Shown here: positions 25,652 to 34,268 of the stretch, piece after piece | Position numbering within the stretch: the stretch's first letter is position 1 | How the letters are laid out: each line of letters starts with the position of its first letter | Source: JAWXCE01 sp033764775 | Lineage (GTDB): Bacteria; Pseudomonadota; Alphaproteobacteria; Rhizobiales; Rhodomicrobiaceae | DNA: 64,000 nucleotides | Reading direction: 5' to 3' | Assembly: GCA_033764775.1 (NCBI GenBank) | Contig: JANRIQ010000002.1 | Span: 124,001 to 188,000, forward strand | Translations under genes and position numbers: made by a program | Notes under the pieces: generated by a model | The model's input: the letters and a program-made list of their open reading frames with translations, nothing else | What the model was told of the DNA's origin: nothing | The model's database searches: none

Positions 25652-27178
25652 ATGGAATCGGTGGCTGCGTTACTTGGACGAATTGGGCCGTCCCTAACGA
25701 CAGAGCTCATCGCCGAGTTCGCCAAACGAGGAGTTTCAAGCACCTCCGCTCGACAGCGAATCGCGCGCGCGAATGATACGATTAAGCGGCTTGCGGGCCT
25801 ACGCTTCCCGTACAATGCCCGCTTCCTGTATTTGCCTGATCAGTTTGGGGATGCAGTGTACTGGAACGCGCTCGAGCGCGTGTTTCAAGACCACGGAAAA
25901 TCCTACTGGTCCGCCGTCACGGGGCTGAAGGCGCGTGGCGGATGCTTCCCCAAAAAGCATTTCGCATCCGTTTGCGGAACTCCGGCCGCCCGCAAGCGCC
26001 AGCTATCACCTCAGCGCGTACTGGAACGCCTCATAGCCATCAACCTCATGGAAGAGTTTGTCGACGAGGCAACCAACCAAACATTCGTAAGGTTCAAGCC
26101 CGCGCATTACCGTAGCGAGCGCGTAGAAATTGTGAGAGCGCGTATGATCGCGGAAAACGTCGTGTTGCACGGCATGAAAGATTGGTGCCGTCGCACCGGC
26201 TTTGGAAGTTTCGACCGTGTGCGCATCCGAGATGATGACGAAACGCCGGTTGTATCATCCATTGCCTGGGATATGTCGGCGCCCTGCTACGCGCGCCCGC
26301 TCGTTAAAGCCACGACTTCAGCCGCTAAGCCCGGGTTTGTTGTTTGTGACGTGAATCTGAGAAATGCGCTTTCGGAAAATGACGTCGCTTTGTTCGTCCG
26401 TAAACACGACCTCGCATCTGCGCCGCAGAACGTACCGCCAATCATGCCGTTCCTGATTGCAGATGGGTTCGCACCCACCGCGTTCAGTCTGGCGAAAACC
26501 AAAGGCGTGCTGGCGACGACTACCGGTCAATTGTTTGGAGAAGATGTCGCCAAAGCCTTGCGGGACCTCATCGGCCTTCTAAGCGATACCGGCAGAACGG
26601 CGTCGGTGAAGCCTGAGCACATAGAACGCGTGCTCACCAGCCTCACTAAGATTGAAGGCGCGGCCAACAACCTGCGTGGCGCATTGTTTGAATTCGTCGT
26701 TGGTGCCCTGGTCAAAGGCGTAGAGGGCGGATACCTCCGCGCCGGGGATAAATGGAGAAACATAGACGGTCGTTCGGCCGAAATTGACGTGCTGCTCGAC
26801 CGGCCCGATGATAAGGGCGTCCTCATTATCGAGTGCAAATCGAAAATTCCCGGCGCAAGAGTAAACCTCCAGGAAGTTCAGAAGTGGCACGGCGACCGAA
26901 TACCGTTGCTATACTCCATTTTGCAGACGGACAGCCGCCTGCAAGGAAAGCAATTTACATTTGAGATTTGGTCTAACGGTCCCTTTGCGGATGACGCCAT
27001 CGAATGGTTGAAAACTCAGCCAGAGCCGCAGCCAAACGTCAATTTCCATTGGAAGGACGGTGATGCGCTGAAGAAGTACGCAAACCGGACCAACAATGCG
27101 GCAATCCGCAAGGCGCTCAATGAGCACTATTTTCGGCACCCACTCGCGAATGCGAATGCTCAAAGCACCAACCGGTAA
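25652..27178 (+). CDS. PD-(D/E)XK nuclease-like protein of unknown role
   Basis: 508 residues from the ATG at 25652; a GTG four codons earlier is also possible. The first 70 residues look like a winged helix (LTTELIAEFAKRGVSSTSARQRIARA). The middle has repeated Tyr/Arg-rich alpha/beta segments. Near residues 378-396 is a restriction-type core: AEIDVLLDRPDDKGVLIIECKSK, giving the E...D...ECK pattern of PD-(D/E)XK enzymes. A DNA-cutting role is likely. It stands alone between transfer genes, with a 267-base promoter gap in front and AT-richer codon use than its neighbours. It could be an orphan defence nuclease acting on rival plasmids or phages. I do not recognise a described system. Confidence 0.72.
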   Translation: MESVAALLGRIGPSLTTELIAEFAKRGVSSTSARQRIARANDTIKRLAGLRFPYNARFLYLPDQFGDAVYWNALERVFQDHGKSYWSAVTGLKARGGCFPKKHFASVCGTPAARKRQLSPQRVLERLIAINLMEEFVDEATNQTFVRFKPAHYRSERVEIVRARMIAENVVLHGMKDWCRRTGFGSFDRVRIRDDDETPVVSSIAWDMSAPCYARPLVKATTSAAKPGFVVCDVNLRNALSENDVALFVRKHDLASAPQNVPPIMPFLIADGFAPTAFSLAKTKGVLATTTGQLFGEDVAKALRDLIGLLSDTGRTASVKPEHIERVLTSLTKIEGAANNLRGALFEFVVGALVKGVEGGYLRAGDKWRNIDGRSAEIDVLLDRPDDKGVLIIECKSKIPGARVNLQEVQKWHGDRIPLLYSILQTDSRLQGKQFTFEIWSNGPFADDAIEWLKTQPEPQPNVNFHWKDGDALKKYANRTNNAAIRKALNEHYFRHPLANANAQSTNR

Positions 27179-27328
27179 AATACGTTGAGGCCCTAGGACC
27201 GCCAGCTGCATCCGGCGATACTGCGGCAGACCGAAAGGTAAATCGGTATCGAAATTCACGAAGCCTCCGACGTTATGGTATTTCATAACAGGAAGTAACA
27301 CTGATGCAAGGTTTGCCTGGCGAGCGCT

Positions 27329-27742
27329 TCAGCGCTTGCGGCCGGCCATCAACTTGTCGAGCGTGCTGCCGCCGTAAATCTCGAGAAAGCGGGTTTGCAG
27401 CGCAATTGCCGCGTCGACATGGCCGAGCTCAATCAGCTTGTTCACAATCGCCGTGTTGTCCGCCCGAAGCGCGTCGAACGCTTCCCGGTCGCTTTCGATG
27501 GCAAGTTCCACCTCCCGCATCCGACGCTCGATCTCAAGGCGGGCAAGCTCGAAGTGCGCCCGGATCGCCTCCCGATCCCCCTCTTCCGTCGCATTGAGTT
27601 TCGCAAGATCGGACAAATCCTTGAACAATCCCGCATACAGATTGAGCGTGTTGTTCGGGTGAAAGCTCAGGGGGGTAGCCGCGCGACCGCGTCCGATCGC
27701 CTCCTGGTACCGCGCAACCGCCCGATCCTTGAAATCCGTCAT
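27329..27742 (-). CDS. coiled-coil protein of unknown function
   Basis: 137 residues, almost fully helical: LARLEIERRMREVELAIESDREAFDALRADN predicts a long coiled coil, followed by a shorter helical end (DAAIALQTRFLEIYGG). It is soluble with no signal peptide. It overlaps the upstream membrane-protein gene by 4 nt, so the two products probably bind each other. No family is recognised. Confidence 0.7.
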   Translation of the reverse strand: MTDFKDRAVARYQEAIGRGRAATPLSFHPNNTLNLYAGLFKDLSDLAKLNATEEGDREAIRAHFELARLEIERRMREVELAIESDREAFDALRADNTAIVNKLIELGHVDAAIALQTRFLEIYGGSTLDKLMAGRKR

Positions 27743-29130
27743 ATTCGCGCGATCCCCTTCATCTGCAGCGCGGCCTTGCCAACGGCGACATGATAGCGAA
27801 GCCGCTCAAGATCGCCAAAGCTCTGCTCCAATCCGGCAACCGTCTCGTCATAAAGGCTGATAAGGCGCGCGGCCTCTTCCGCACCCGCAATCGCCACCAT
27901 TCGCGCATCCCTGACCCGCTCACCGTACAACCCGATCTCGCCACGCGCCTCTTCAAGCTGGCGTCTGAACTTCGAGAACTTACGCTCCTCCCACACCCCG
28001 CCCAGCACCAACAGGACAATGGAGACGACGATCCCAATCGGGTTCAGCCGCAACAGGAAAAAGAAAATAACCCCGAGAACCCCTGCCGTCGCGACCTTAT
28101 CGGCGAACTTCCGGACGTTCTCGATGTTCTGGGGTCGGGCGAATTTCGGAGGCTGGAATGCAATCGCAAGCTGACGCGCTTCCCCCACTTTCGCCACTTC
28201 CGAAGGATCAATAACGATGCCCTTGAGCCTCAACACCGCTTCGTGCGCCTCGACATGCCGGCGCAGCTCCGCCTGCTTTTGACGCAACGCGCGCATTACA
28301 ACGCCATTGAAACGCGCCTCGATCTCACTGGCTATCGCCGTCAGTTGATCGGTCCGCGCAACGAGGCCAGCCGCGAAACTCTTCATCGCCTCCTCACTCC
28401 GCAACTCGTTTTCAACGAAGACTGGAGGAGCCGTAGGTAGGTCCAGGCCGCGCCAGACCCCAATCAGGGGGGCAATGTTACCATGCTCAGGAACAAGATC
28501 TTTGCGGCGCTCCGCCTCACGCTTTCGGAAATGCGACACGGTCCAAACATAGGGCACGACAAGCCAGAAGGCCGCCTGCGGGCCCGTCGCATCGAAGGTG
28601 TAACGGCTCTGCAGCAAAAGAAACAAAAGAACAAACCAACCCGTAACCTCTAATTCAATCGAAAAGGAGCCAGGCTCGCCGTCCTTGTGCCCGGTCAGAA
28701 GTAGATCTGAGCCGCCTTCGACCACCCAAACCCAAAACAGGTAGGACAGGGCGACGGCGTAAGTAAGGATAGGCGACTTCCAGCCACCATACCAGGACAC
28801 GCCTACGCAGAAGGCCACCGATCCAATAACATATGCGATTAACAAACCAAGGTCGTCGTCCGACCAAATACGCCTCGTCTCCGGCCGAGCAACAACAGGC
28901 CCCCTCGTGACAAACAACGCGTAGACCGCTACAGCAGCAAAAGGAAGCGCGATCCAAAATGAAACCGCTTGGAATCCGAGTGCAAAAAGCACCCATTGTG
29001 CACACAGTACCGACAGAACAACTCGAACACTATCAAGACCATCTTCCCGCCAAAGCCGTAGCTCCATCTGTGTCCCCAGTAGCGGCCATAACCGAAACCG
29101 AGATAAAACGTAGGGAAATGTTACGTGCAA
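27739..29130 (-). CDS. multi-pass membrane protein with coiled-coil domain
   Basis: 463 residues; a later Met (residue 22) is a possible start. About seven hydrophobic segments occur: five to six in residues 35-200 and two at about 345-385 (AGVLGVIFFFLLRL, IGIVVSIVLLVLGGV). A charged helical domain lies between (about 240-320, RQKQAELRRHVEAHEAVLRLKG) and another at the C-terminus. No named family. It is operonic with the coiled-coil protein at 27329 and diverges from the HTH-membrane gene at 29188. Together these could form an inner-membrane complex for transfer, entry exclusion or maintenance, but nothing proves which. Confidence 0.7.
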   Translation of the reverse strand: MHVTFPYVLSRFRLWPLLGTQMELRLWREDGLDSVRVVLSVLCAQWVLFALGFQAVSFWIALPFAAVAVYALFVTRGPVVARPETRRIWSDDDLGLLIAYVIGSVAFCVGVSWYGGWKSPILTYAVALSYLFWVWVVEGGSDLLLTGHKDGEPGSFSIELEVTGWFVLLFLLLQSRYTFDATGPQAAFWLVVPYVWTVSHFRKREAERRKDLVPEHGNIAPLIGVWRGLDLPTAPPVFVENELRSEEAMKSFAAGLVARTDQLTAIASEIEARFNGVVMRALRQKQAELRRHVEAHEAVLRLKGIVIDPSEVAKVGEARQLAIAFQPPKFARPQNIENVRKFADKVATAGVLGVIFFFLLRLNPIGIVVSIVLLVLGGVWEERKFSKFRRQLEEARGEIGLYGERVRDARMVAIAGAEEAARLISLYDETVAGLEQSFGDLERLRYHVAVGKAALQMKGIARI

Positions 29131-29187
29131 GAGAGAAATTTGTTATGCTAACTCCAGGGCGCTTCGAACCAACCTTGCAAAGACGCC

Positions 29188-29652
29188 ATGGCTTTTGAGA
29201 GCCTTGATCCATACCGTGCGGAAATCCTGAAACTACGCACGCCTGGACCCGACCAACGATCCTTCAGCCAGATCGCAAATTACCTTTACGACCAGTTTCG
29301 CCTCCGAACCACGCCCGGAACGCTTTCGCGTTACATGAAACATCTTAACGCCAGCGGAGGCCTGCGCGAGACCACACAGCCCGAGAATGCCGGGATAGAC
29401 ACCCTGATCCTGTTCGCCGAACTCTTGGTCGAAATCAAAGGTCGGGGCGATGAGCAACGGGCCGCGATCGAAGCCCAAGCCAGCGAGCTGCGTCTGCTCG
29501 CCGAAACCATCGCGGAACTACAAAAAACCCAAGTCGCCTCAAAAGGGACAATCCCACCAGAACTCGTGCGGGGAATCTGGCTGCGCGCCTTTGCATTGAG
29601 CGGCGCGCTCGTCCTGGCGACCGCTGGCCTGGTCCTTGCGCTTTCTCTGTGA
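29188..29652 (+). CDS. HTH protein with C-terminal membrane anchor (copy 2)
   Basis: 154 residues, clearly paralogous to the gene at 22328: MAFESLDPYRAEILKLR matches MAFENLQPFADELKALR, and RTTPGTLSRYMKHL matches ETTPGTLSRYFRSL. The coiled-coil middle (LLVEIKGRGDEQRAAIEAQA) and single C-terminal hydrophobic helix (LSGALVLATAGLVLALSL) are kept. Two diverged copies 6.9 kb apart on one element suggest distinct DNA targets, perhaps oriT and oriV or two operators. Confidence 0.7.
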   Translation: MAFESLDPYRAEILKLRTPGPDQRSFSQIANYLYDQFRLRTTPGTLSRYMKHLNASGGLRETTQPENAGIDTLILFAELLVEIKGRGDEQRAAIEAQASELRLLAETIAELQKTQVASKGTIPPELVRGIWLRAFALSGALVLATAGLVLALSL

Positions 29653-29678
29653 TGACGGCCGCTGGCGCAAGGCAGCCC

Positions 29679-29945
29679 CTAACGGCCCGCGTCGAATTCC
29701 TGTTCGGCCGCATTGCGTTCTCTCGGCGCCTGCCGCTCCGCCCCAAACCCAACACTGTCAGCCAGCCGCTGCCGGATAAGGTCGATTGCTGCTTCGGTGC
29801 GGCCGAGCAGCCGTTCCTCGGCAACCTGGACCCGCAGCTCTTCAATCAGGGCCTGCAAGGCCTCCGGACGTGTCGATCCCCAACGGCGCTCAAGCTGCAC
29901 CCGGGCGCTGTCGCGCAACTGCTGCTTGCGGATCTCGCTTACCAT
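29679..29945 (-). CDS. small charged helical protein
   Basis: 88 residues, highly charged and helical (LRDSARVQLERRWGS, LIEELRVQVAEERLLGRTEAAIDLIRQRL). It converges on the HTH-membrane gene at 29188, as the small gene at 22796 does on copy 1. The iteron region lies directly upstream of its start, so its promoter overlaps the replication origin. No family is recognised. Confidence 0.55.
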   Translation of the reverse strand: MVSEIRKQQLRDSARVQLERRWGSTRPEALQALIEELRVQVAEERLLGRTEAAIDLIRQRLADSVGFGAERQAPRERNAAEQEFDAGR

Positions 29946-30103
29946 GCTCCGGCCAAACCCATGCTGACACCTTTGTCAAAATCCAAAAGACCCTTTTTAT
30001 GTAAAGTTAGGAAGATTATAAGTATCTACTCTTCAGTACCTCTTATGTTATTATATGCAAGAGCCGCAAACGCAAGCCCAGAGCGGTGTTGAGACCTATT
30101 CGT

Positions 30104-30442
30104 CTACCGAACTCTGCGTAGTTTCCTACCCAGCTCTGCGTGCCGTCCTACCGAACTCTGCGTCAACCGAACTGTCAAGTCTACCCGAGTCTGCGTGACG
30201 CGCTACCCGCCTCTGCGTGGTTACCGTATAAGTGTTTGATTTAACGACTCGAGATTATCCACAGATCCTACCCCACTCAGCGTGTCTTTTAACATCGCCT
30301 GCCTACCCAGCTCTGCGTATCGGCAAGCTCCTTTTTCTACCCAACTCTGCGCGACTTGTATGCGGTTTGGCTACCCAGCTCTGCGTAAATTGAGGAGCGG
30401 CAAACGATGACCATAACACGGTGTCTCTACCCAACTCTGCGT
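30104..30442. repeat. iteron array of a replication origin (oriV)
   Basis: Ten direct copies of a 16-bp iteron, consensus CTACCCARCTCTGCGT, start at 30104, 30126, 30148, 30181, 30203, 30268, 30303, 30337, 30371 and 30427, all in one orientation. A broken copy lies near 30164. The first five starts are spaced 22, 22, 33 and 22 bp, whole helical turns; later ones are near multiples of 11. Iterons bind the Rep initiator and set copy number. The array lies beyond the 3' end of repA, not in front of it. Confidence 0.92.
30255..30263 (+). promoter_or_regulatory. DnaA box inside the iteron array
   Basis: TTATCCACA, an exact match to the standard DnaA box, sits in the largest gap between iterons (after 30203, before 30268). 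This is the usual partner site for host DnaA at Rep-dependent origins and supports the oriV call. Confidence 0.85.
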
Positions 30443-30466
30443 CGCGCCAAAGGACTGGCAACGGCC

Positions 30467-31495
30467 TCAAGTCGGCAACTTGCGGACTTCCTTCTCCAGC
30501 AGCGCCCGACCATCGTTCGGCAGCAGCGTCACGCCCTCTTCGGCAAGAATCAAAGGCAAATGAGGGATCACCTCAAGGATCGCCCTGAGATCCTCGACAA
30601 ACCCCTGCTTGAACTTCCACGTTTCTTTGACATTGGTGCCGAACTGCTCCTGCAGCGCTTCCCAGCTAATGGTGTAACGCCGCTTCACATTCTGCAACCG
30701 GTACCCAAGCCAGAGCACGATGTCGATCTGCTTCGCTGATTGAGAAAACGCCCTGAGCAGGCGAATGTCGACCGGCAGGGCATGCTCACGTAAGCTCTCG
30801 TAAAACTCCTTATCAAGCTTGAGGCTTGAACTCCATAACACCCTCTGCCCCGGATCGGTCGGAAGCCAAATGTCGAGGCTTCGGATCGGTTGCGCGTTGA
30901 TCGTCGTTGTCCGCGATCCATGCCAAAGACCGATCTGCATGCGCGCCGCAGCCAAACGGTTCAACTGCTCCTTGAACTGCACAATGGTGCCCCGCTTCCC
31001 CCCGGTGACGGCAAAACCGAGATCGCGAATGAATGCGCTCATACTATCCGCAATCGCGATTTCGGGGGATTTTTGGCGAACCGCCATCGTACAAATATGC
31101 AGAAGCAAAAGCCGCGCCTTCGGACCATAGGGCAGGCCTTGCTGTACCATCCTTCCTGTTTCAGGATCCTTCAGAAACCCCGCCTGAACCGCCAGCGAGT
31201 TCTTGCCATACTCACGCACGTACTCGCGGGCGTCGCCCGGTTCCCGGTAAGGCAGCCCACACAAAGCCAGAACGCTGTGGATGTGATGCCGGTCGTCGTG
31301 CTCGAAGCAGTCTTGCTTTAACTCATTGCGGACCCGCAACCTCCTCCGCGCAATAGCGCCAAGCTGCGCTTCAGCATCGCGCTCATGTTGGGTTTTAACG
31401 AGCATCTCGACAAGCGTCTGATACCCAGGCCCGGGCGAAACGCGCGCGAGCTGCGTCCTTAAATCTTCATCCCGGATAAGTTCAATCGCATCCAC
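30467..31495 (-). CDS. repA: plasmid replication initiator RepA
   Basis: 342 residues. The sequence has the layout of plasmid RepA initiators: GLPYGPKARLLLLHICTMAV, DSMSAFIRDLGFAVTGGKRGTI, QFKEQLNRLAAARMQIG, then WSSSLKLDKEFYESLREHALPVD and a C-terminal winged-helix region (AFSQSAKQIDIVLWLGYRL, SWEALQEQFG). RepA binds the iterons and opens the origin with DnaA. The coding frame is complete and shows no damage, so the replicon may still be active. Downstream lie ten iterons and a DnaA box. No parA/parB pair is seen nearby. Confidence 0.9.
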   Translation of the reverse strand: MDAIELIRDEDLRTQLARVSPGPGYQTLVEMLVKTQHERDAEAQLGAIARRRLRVRNELKQDCFEHDDRHHIHSVLALCGLPYREPGDAREYVREYGKNSLAVQAGFLKDPETGRMVQQGLPYGPKARLLLLHICTMAVRQKSPEIAIADSMSAFIRDLGFAVTGGKRGTIVQFKEQLNRLAAARMQIGLWHGSRTTTINAQPIRSLDIWLPTDPGQRVLWSSSLKLDKEFYESLREHALPVDIRLLRAFSQSAKQIDIVLWLGYRLQNVKRRYTISWEALQEQFGTNVKETWKFKQGFVEDLRAILEVIPHLPLILAEEGVTLLPNDGRALLEKEVRKLPT

Positions 31496-31524
31496 GACGC
31501 CTCCCTTGCTGTGTTCTTAACGCC

Positions 31525-31917
31525 TCACAGTGCCCCAGAAGAAAGCCTCACGCTTTCGGCAAGCACCTTCCGCATCGCAAGCCACCAAGCCATACTCTCG
31601 GCAGGCGGCGTAATCCCAGTGGCGCCTGCCACCCTTCCTGCTGCCACACCAGCCCCATGAACGAAGACGGTCAAAAAGATTGCTGCCGCCACCTGGGAGA
31701 TGGCCATGCCGAATGCGCCACGGACATTGCGTACCCGCCAGTGACGCGGGTACTCAAGGACATGCCTGAGGAGAGAACAAGAAACCAGCCCTACGATCAA
31801 AACTATCGCCAGCAGCCAGTCAAAACGCGGATAGAAAAAACTAACCGCAACTCCCGCCAAAATGATGAAATAATTTATAAGATATATAAAAACTATAAAA
31901 GCGTTCACGCATAGCAC
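31525..31917 (-). CDS. small membrane protein
   Basis: 130 residues with three hydrophobic helices (about 5-28, 33-50 and 72-95), the first being AT-rich in DNA (FIVFIYLINYFIILAGVAV). No family is recognised. It lies 29 nt upstream of repA on the same strand, so it may be cotranscribed with it. It could be an exclusion or maintenance protein; there is no direct evidence. Confidence 0.55.
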   Translation of the reverse strand: MLCVNAFIVFIYLINYFIILAGVAVSFFYPRFDWLLAIVLIVGLVSCSLLRHVLEYPRHWRVRNVRGAFGMAISQVAAAIFLTVFVHGAGVAAGRVAGATGITPPAESMAWWLAMRKVLAESVRLSSGAL

Positions 31918-32275
31918 CTGTTAACGTCCCATTGATAATGCAAACACATTATCTAGCAATTCCCAAATGAAAATTAAAAAAGTGCCCAGCACGTCTTATT
32001 GTGTTGCGTCGCCCGGCTTGCGACGCCGTCTCAATGTCGCTTTAGAACAAACACCAACGAGAGAGACGAGGCTACCGCACTCCTTTCTCTAGCTCCGTTC
32101 GTTTTGCCTGATGTGCCGCGAACGTCCCGGACGACTCAGACCTATAGTCTAAGCCTCGAAGTAAGCCCGAAAACACGCAGCAGCCCCCAACAAACCCCAT
32201 TCCTGTGGTTGCTAGTTGGTTGCTAAGGGACTTACCGGAAAGCCTAGAAACTATACAACACCTTGTTTTTATTGG
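31918..32275. other. gap between repA operon and tRNA; probable element end
   Basis: About 358 bases with no credible gene. The left part is AT-rich (repA operon promoter), and the right part holds a short direct repeat GTTGCTA/GTTGCTA near 32210-32225 next to the tRNA 3' end. An attachment site would be expected at or inside the tRNA 3' end. I found no second copy of that end elsewhere in the window and no integrase gene here. Confidence 0.4.
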
Positions 32276-32349
32276 CGTCCCCGACAGGATTCGAACCTGT
32301 GGCCCCCAGATTAGGAATCTGGTGCTCTATCCTGCTGAGCTACGAGGAC
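32276..32349 (-). tRNA. tRNA-Arg (anticodon CCT)
   Basis: On the minus strand the 7-bp acceptor stem GTCCTCG pairs with CGGGGAC. The D arm contains AGCTCAGC, the anticodon stem-loop is CCAGA-TTCCTAA-TCTGG with anticodon CCT, and the T arm contains GGTTCGAATCC. A CCA tail is encoded (32273-32275). The 3' end faces the plasmid-like region, the usual side for element insertion at tRNA genes. The gene looks intact. Confidence 0.95.
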
Positions 32350-32466
32350 ATCGCCGCTTGTCTTACCATAGCGCCGCGCCGGAATCCGCGAAAATCTCCG
32401 CGTCACGCATTCAGGCGCGGCCTTTGATGGCTTGGCGGCGTTGCGCCACACAGCTAAAACGGACGC

Positions 32467-33273
32467 ATGCGACGGGCCATCGCCTTCCTTTTCATGCTTT
32501 GCGCAACCGTCCCGCGGCAGGCTTTCGCGCTCGATAAATGCGTGCTTGAGGACGCGGGCGCCGGGGTTGTGGTCGAGATCGCTCAAGACGGCCTGCTCGG
32601 CCTCGACGATGGCCGGGTGATCACTCTTGCCGGTGTTCGCTTTCCCCATTTCGCGCCCCTCGGCGGCGTGAGCCTGGATGTGCGCGGCGCGGTGCGGGCG
32701 GCGCTGGTGAACGCGATCCTGGGGCGGCGCGTCGAACTGCGGCGGGGGCTTCGCAAAACGGACCGCTACGGGCGCCACATCGCCTATGTGCGCGTGTCTC
32801 CGGGCGGCGAGGCTCTGCTGCAGGCGTGGCTGGTGGAGCGCGGCGTCGCCGTGGCGGACACGTCGGGCGACGGTGGGGCGTGCGCTGGCCAGCTTCTCGC
32901 CGCGGAGGACAAGGCGCGCAAGTTCGGCGCCGGCTTTTGGGGGGCAGGCCTGTTCGCTGTTCGGAGTGCTGAGGATGCGCAGCGGCTGCGCCAGCTTATC
33001 GGCGCGTTCCAGATTGTCGAGGGTGAGGTGACCGCCGTTGACGAAGCCAAATCGCGCGGCGCGATGTTGACGGTCGGCGCGCGCGGGAGCGCCGGCGTCA
33101 AGGTGATTTTGCCAAAACGCCGCGCCCGGGGCGCCGAAGCGGGCGTCATGAGCGCGGCCGATCTCGCAGGACGGCGCATCAGGGTGCGCGGCTGGATCGA
33201 GTACCGCGCCGGCCCCGCGATCACCGTGACGAATATGGAGCAAATCGAGGTTGTCGCGGCCGCGGCCGAATGA
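32467..33273 (+). CDS. secreted thermonuclease-like (SNase-fold) protein
   Basis: 268 residues. It has a signal peptide (residues 1-21, AIAFLFMLCATVP, cut near AFA-L). The SNase-like beta barrel follows: GLDDGRVITLAGVRFPH, RKTDRYGRHIAYVRV, LLQAWLVERGVAVAD. An additional OB-like domain ends the chain (RRIRVRGWIEYRAGPAITVTNMEQIEV). Alphaproteobacteria carry many such exported TNase-like proteins; some are nucleases and others have lost catalytic residues. It lies next to the tRNA and reads as the first chromosomal gene. Confidence 0.75.
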   Translation: MRRAIAFLFMLCATVPRQAFALDKCVLEDAGAGVVVEIAQDGLLGLDDGRVITLAGVRFPHFAPLGGVSLDVRGAVRAALVNAILGRRVELRRGLRKTDRYGRHIAYVRVSPGGEALLQAWLVERGVAVADTSGDGGACAGQLLAAEDKARKFGAGFWGAGLFAVRSAEDAQRLRQLIGAFQIVEGEVTAVDEAKSRGAMLTVGARGSAGVKVILPKRRARGAEAGVMSAADLAGRRIRVRGWIEYRAGPAITVTNMEQIEVVAAAAE

Positions 33274-33292
33274 CGGCCGGGCCTGTCGGGGT

Positions 33293-33859
33293 TTAAGCGG
33301 CCTCGTCCTGGGTCTCGTCGTCCTCGATCACGCGGCGGAGGTGCTTGCTCTTCGAGAGAGCCTCGATCACGCGCTGGAGCGCCACCGATTCGTCCACATC
33401 TTGCACGGCGGCCAGTTCGCGCACCACCCGGTCGAGGGCGGACTCGTAAAGCTGGCGTTCGGAATAGGACTGCTCCGGCTGGCTCTCTGAGCGGTACAGG
33501 TCGCGCACAACCTCCGAAATCGCGATGAGATCGCCGGAATTAATCTTGGCCTCGTATTCCTGCGCGCGGCGGCTCCACATGGTGCGTTTCACGCGGGCGC
33601 GGCCTTTAAGCGTCTCAAGCGCTTTTTCCACCAGGCCATCGTCGGCAAGTTTGCGCATGCCGGCGGCGGTCGATTTCGATGTGGGCACGCGGAGCGTCAT
33701 TTTATCTTTGTCGAAGGTGATGACGAAAAGCTCGAGCTTGTGGCCTGCGATCTCTTGATCTTCAATCGCGACGATGCGGCCCACGCCGTGAGTCGGATAG
33801 ACAATGTATTCGTTTGTCTTGAAGCCGTTCCGCTGCAGCGATTTCTTCTTATCCATCAT
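33293..33859 (-). CDS. carD: CarD-family transcription regulator
   Basis: 188 residues. The N-terminal RNA polymerase-binding domain is typical (FKTNEYIVYPTHGVGRIVAIEDQEIAG, LELFVITFDKDKMTLRVP), followed by the helical DNA-binding part (KRTMWSRRAQEYEAKINSGDLIAISEVVRDL). CarD binds the beta subunit and stabilises open complexes at rRNA and other promoters. It is found once in nearly all alphaproteobacterial chromosomes, which supports the chromosomal reading of this half. ATG at 33859 or the next codon may be used. Confidence 0.95.
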   Translation of the reverse strand: MMDKKKSLQRNGFKTNEYIVYPTHGVGRIVAIEDQEIAGHKLELFVITFDKDKMTLRVPTSKSTAAGMRKLADDGLVEKALETLKGRARVKRTMWSRRAQEYEAKINSGDLIAISEVVRDLYRSESQPEQSYSERQLYESALDRVVRELAAVQDVDESVALQRVIEALSKSKHLRRVIEDDETQDEAA

Positions 33860-34268
33860 ACTCGCTTCTCACTTGTTGCTGGCCAAAAGACCAGTTGCGC
33901 CGTGTCAGCACCCCAACCGACGAATCATCCATAGGCATGAGCAACGCTTGCGCCGATGCCCTCGCGCGTGCTCCCGGCCTGCCCCCAAACCGGAAGACGC
34001 GCTTCTTTTTGCGCGATGGCGACGGCCGAAAAATCGAAAGCGTTGCGACTCCCGCGCAGCAGGTGTCCCATATCGCAGCGATCTGAGATGTTTCGGCTGA
34101 ATATGCGTTTTATGTCAGGTGAACGCAGTCTGTCGCTATCAGCTGAGTGTGTGATAACACAATTTTAGGAGAAAGAAAATGGCGCCGATGAATTGGCGCC
34201 CCAAATTTATCACGCCAACCTAGTGATTTGAGCAACGCTGTTAATTGTGGTGATGAACGGGCGGGCAT
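33860..34268. other. gap with possible small gene
   Basis: 409 bases between carD and the NrtR-type gene. A plus-strand frame of 49 codons (33937-34086, ending QQVSHIAAI) might be a small protein but has a weak ribosome site. GGCGCCGATGAATTGGCGCC (near 34172-34191) is a short inverted repeat with an 8-base centre. In many relatives a ferredoxin gene neighbours carD, but none is seen here. Confidence 0.4.

Noticed and set aside
30104..30442. Repeat array resembling a CRISPR
   Set aside because: Units are 16 bp with spacers of 6 to about 49 bp, beside repA and with a DnaA box; these are iterons. No cas gene is present.
33937..34086. 49-codon plus-strand gene between carD and the NrtR-type gene
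   Set aside because: Weak ribosome site, no recognised family and low support; mentioned in the gap entry only.
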